From Thiodiazotropha sp040793985 (GTDB lineage Bacteria; Pseudomonadota; Gammaproteobacteria; Chromatiales; Chromatiaceae): a stretch of DNA of 64,000 bases. Under the pieces are notes generated by a model. The model was not told where the DNA came from. It saw nothing but the letters and a program-made list of their open reading frames with translations, and searched no databases. Of this stretch, positions 63,093 through 64,000 are shown piece after piece. The DNA lies in assembly GCA_040793985.1 (NCBI GenBank), contig JBFNJI010000014.1, positions 62,001 to 126,000 of the forward strand. The letters are read 5' to 3'. Each line of letters begins with the position of its first letter. Position 1 is the stretch's first letter. The translations under genes and the position numbers were made by a program.

Positions 63093-63950
63093 TCAAGACC
63101 CGTCGGCAACCGGTTTGGTAGCCTCAATGGTTGCCGAGACCACATAATCCTCAACCCCGCGCCCAGGCGCCCAGTCACGGATGAACTCCCTGGACTCATC
63201 TTTGGGTTTGATCTTGATGTCGTTAAATCCCGCATCCGCCATGAACTGTTCCAGCTCTTCGATCAACGATGCATTTCCCATGCATCCGGAAATCAGTTGT
63301 TGGTCGTTGCGCATCTCTGACGGCAGCTCCACGGTTGCCACCACATCGGAGATGGCAAGCCTGCCTCCACCTCTGAGGATTCTGAAGGCCTCTCTAAAGA
63401 CCCTGGCCTTATCCGGCGAAAGATTGATCACACAATTGGAGATGATCACATCCGCGCTGGCATCGCCAATCGGCAGGGCCTCGATTTCACCCAGCCTGAA
63501 CTCGACGTTGGTATACCTGCCTCGCAGGGCGTTATTGCGTGCCTTGGAGAGCATGTCCGGGGTCATGTCCACGCCGATCACACGGCCTGACTCACCGACC
63601 TCAGCCGCAGCCAGAAAACAGTCGACGCCGCCACCCGAGCCGAGATCGACAACCACCTCGCCCGGCTGCAGGGCAGCGATTGCCTTTGGATTGCCGCATC
63701 CCAACCCCATATCGGCACCACTCGGCAAATGCGCAAGCTCCTCCGGGCTATAGCCCAGACGGGTCGAGATCAGGGTGTTGATCGTGGCATCGTCGGATAC
63801 GCCGCAGCAACTCGATTCGACACCGCAACAACCATTTGCACTGTCGGTCACAGCCACCTCGGCATAGGCCTTTCTAACCTCCTGGCGATGCGTGTCCTGG
63901 AGATCCTGCAACGAAACTTCAGCGATTGGTGGGTTTGATTTATCGGACAT
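63093..63950 (-). CDS. arsM: arsenite methyltransferase (ArsM)
   Basis: About 285 residues with SAM-binding VVDLGSGGGVDCFLAAA, a metal-site Cys in VIISNCVINLSPDK and a further Cys in ISGCMGNASL. The N-terminal CCGVESSCC cluster is usual for the family. It methylates As(III) to volatile or less toxic forms. GGAGG precedes the ATG at 63950; the GTG at 63953 is less likely. It is convergent with psd. Confidence 0.9.
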   Translation of the reverse strand: MSDKSNPPIAEVSLQDLQDTHRQEVRKAYAEVAVTDSANGCCGVESSCCGVSDDATINTLISTRLGYSPEELAHLPSGADMGLGCGNPKAIAALQPGEVVVDLGSGGGVDCFLAAAEVGESGRVIGVDMTPDMLSKARNNALRGRYTNVEFRLGEIEALPIGDASADVIISNCVINLSPDKARVFREAFRILRGGGRLAISDVVATVELPSEMRNDQQLISGCMGNASLIEELEQFMADAGFNDIKIKPKDESREFIRDWAPGRGVEDYVVSATIEATKPVADGS

Positions 63951-64000
63951 CACAGCCTCCAGTTATTTAAATTCCGCCGGTGGATTGAAAAATCCAGATA

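Noticed and set aside
1..64000. CRISPR array
   Set aside because: No series of regularly spaced direct repeats and no cas genes were seen.

Overview
The window is an integrative and conjugative element (ICE) of the PFGI-1 / SPI-7 / ICEclc type running from before position 1 to about 49.59 kb, followed by about 14 kb of host chromosome. The host looks like a gammaproteobacterium. Support is the ICE family, a sigma54-type PEP-CTERM gene, TagS/TagT-like transporter genes and a pathway-level mix typical of environmental, possibly sulfur-oxidising, gammaproteobacteria. The genus cannot be read from the sequence.

ICE, right to left (nearly everything is on the minus strand). A partial tRNA-Leu 3' end (49534-49594) is the attachment site, next to a tyrosine integrase (47960-49321). 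Then come two small HTH proteins and a CI-like S24 repressor divergent from a Cro/YdaS-like protein. That protein heads a maintenance operon: ParB, DUF2857, STY4528, PFL_4669, ParR-like, ParM, STY4534, RadC, DUF6573. There is no ParA, DnaB or TopB here; an actin-like ParM is present instead. A small cargo block follows (TetR, VOC protein, AlkC/D-like protein; 36.2-38.2 kb), then a highly structured 970-base non-coding stretch, a second tyrosine recombinase, and the PFGI-type transfer genes: PilL, TIGR03759, lytic transglycosylase, PFL_4695, TraD, TIGR03747, RAQPRD, TIGR03758, 03745, 03750, 03746, 03749, 03752, 03751, the VirB4-like ATPase, and PFL_4709-4711. The relaxase and the left end lie outside the window.

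Two defence-type cargo islands interrupt this transfer operon. Between TIGR03747 and RAQPRD sits a complete Wadjet system (jetABCD) with a divergent WYL regulator, plus a GNAT and a GrpB gene bounded by a decayed second copy of TIGR03747. Between the VirB4-like ATPase and PFL_4709 sits the most interesting locus: metallo-beta-lactamase protein, E2-E1-JAB triple fusion, second metallo-beta-lactamase protein, four-TM membrane protein. It is divergent from an HTH / ImmA-type protease pair resembling CapH/CapP of CBASS. It looks like a Cap2-Cap3 fusion in which the usual CD-NTase partner is absent and a metallo-hydrolase ending in Gly may be the conjugated protein.

Chromosome (49.6-64 kb): a PEP-CTERM gene with a decayed tandem copy 900 bases downstream; a membrane-anchored Sel1-like protein, vWA protein, ABC ATPase and FtsX-like permease operon (TagT/TagS-like); a cadherin/FN3 lipoprotein; a run of aminotransferase, sulfurtransferase, cysteine-less SCO-like protein and phosphatidylserine decarboxylase; and an ArsM-type methyltransferase.
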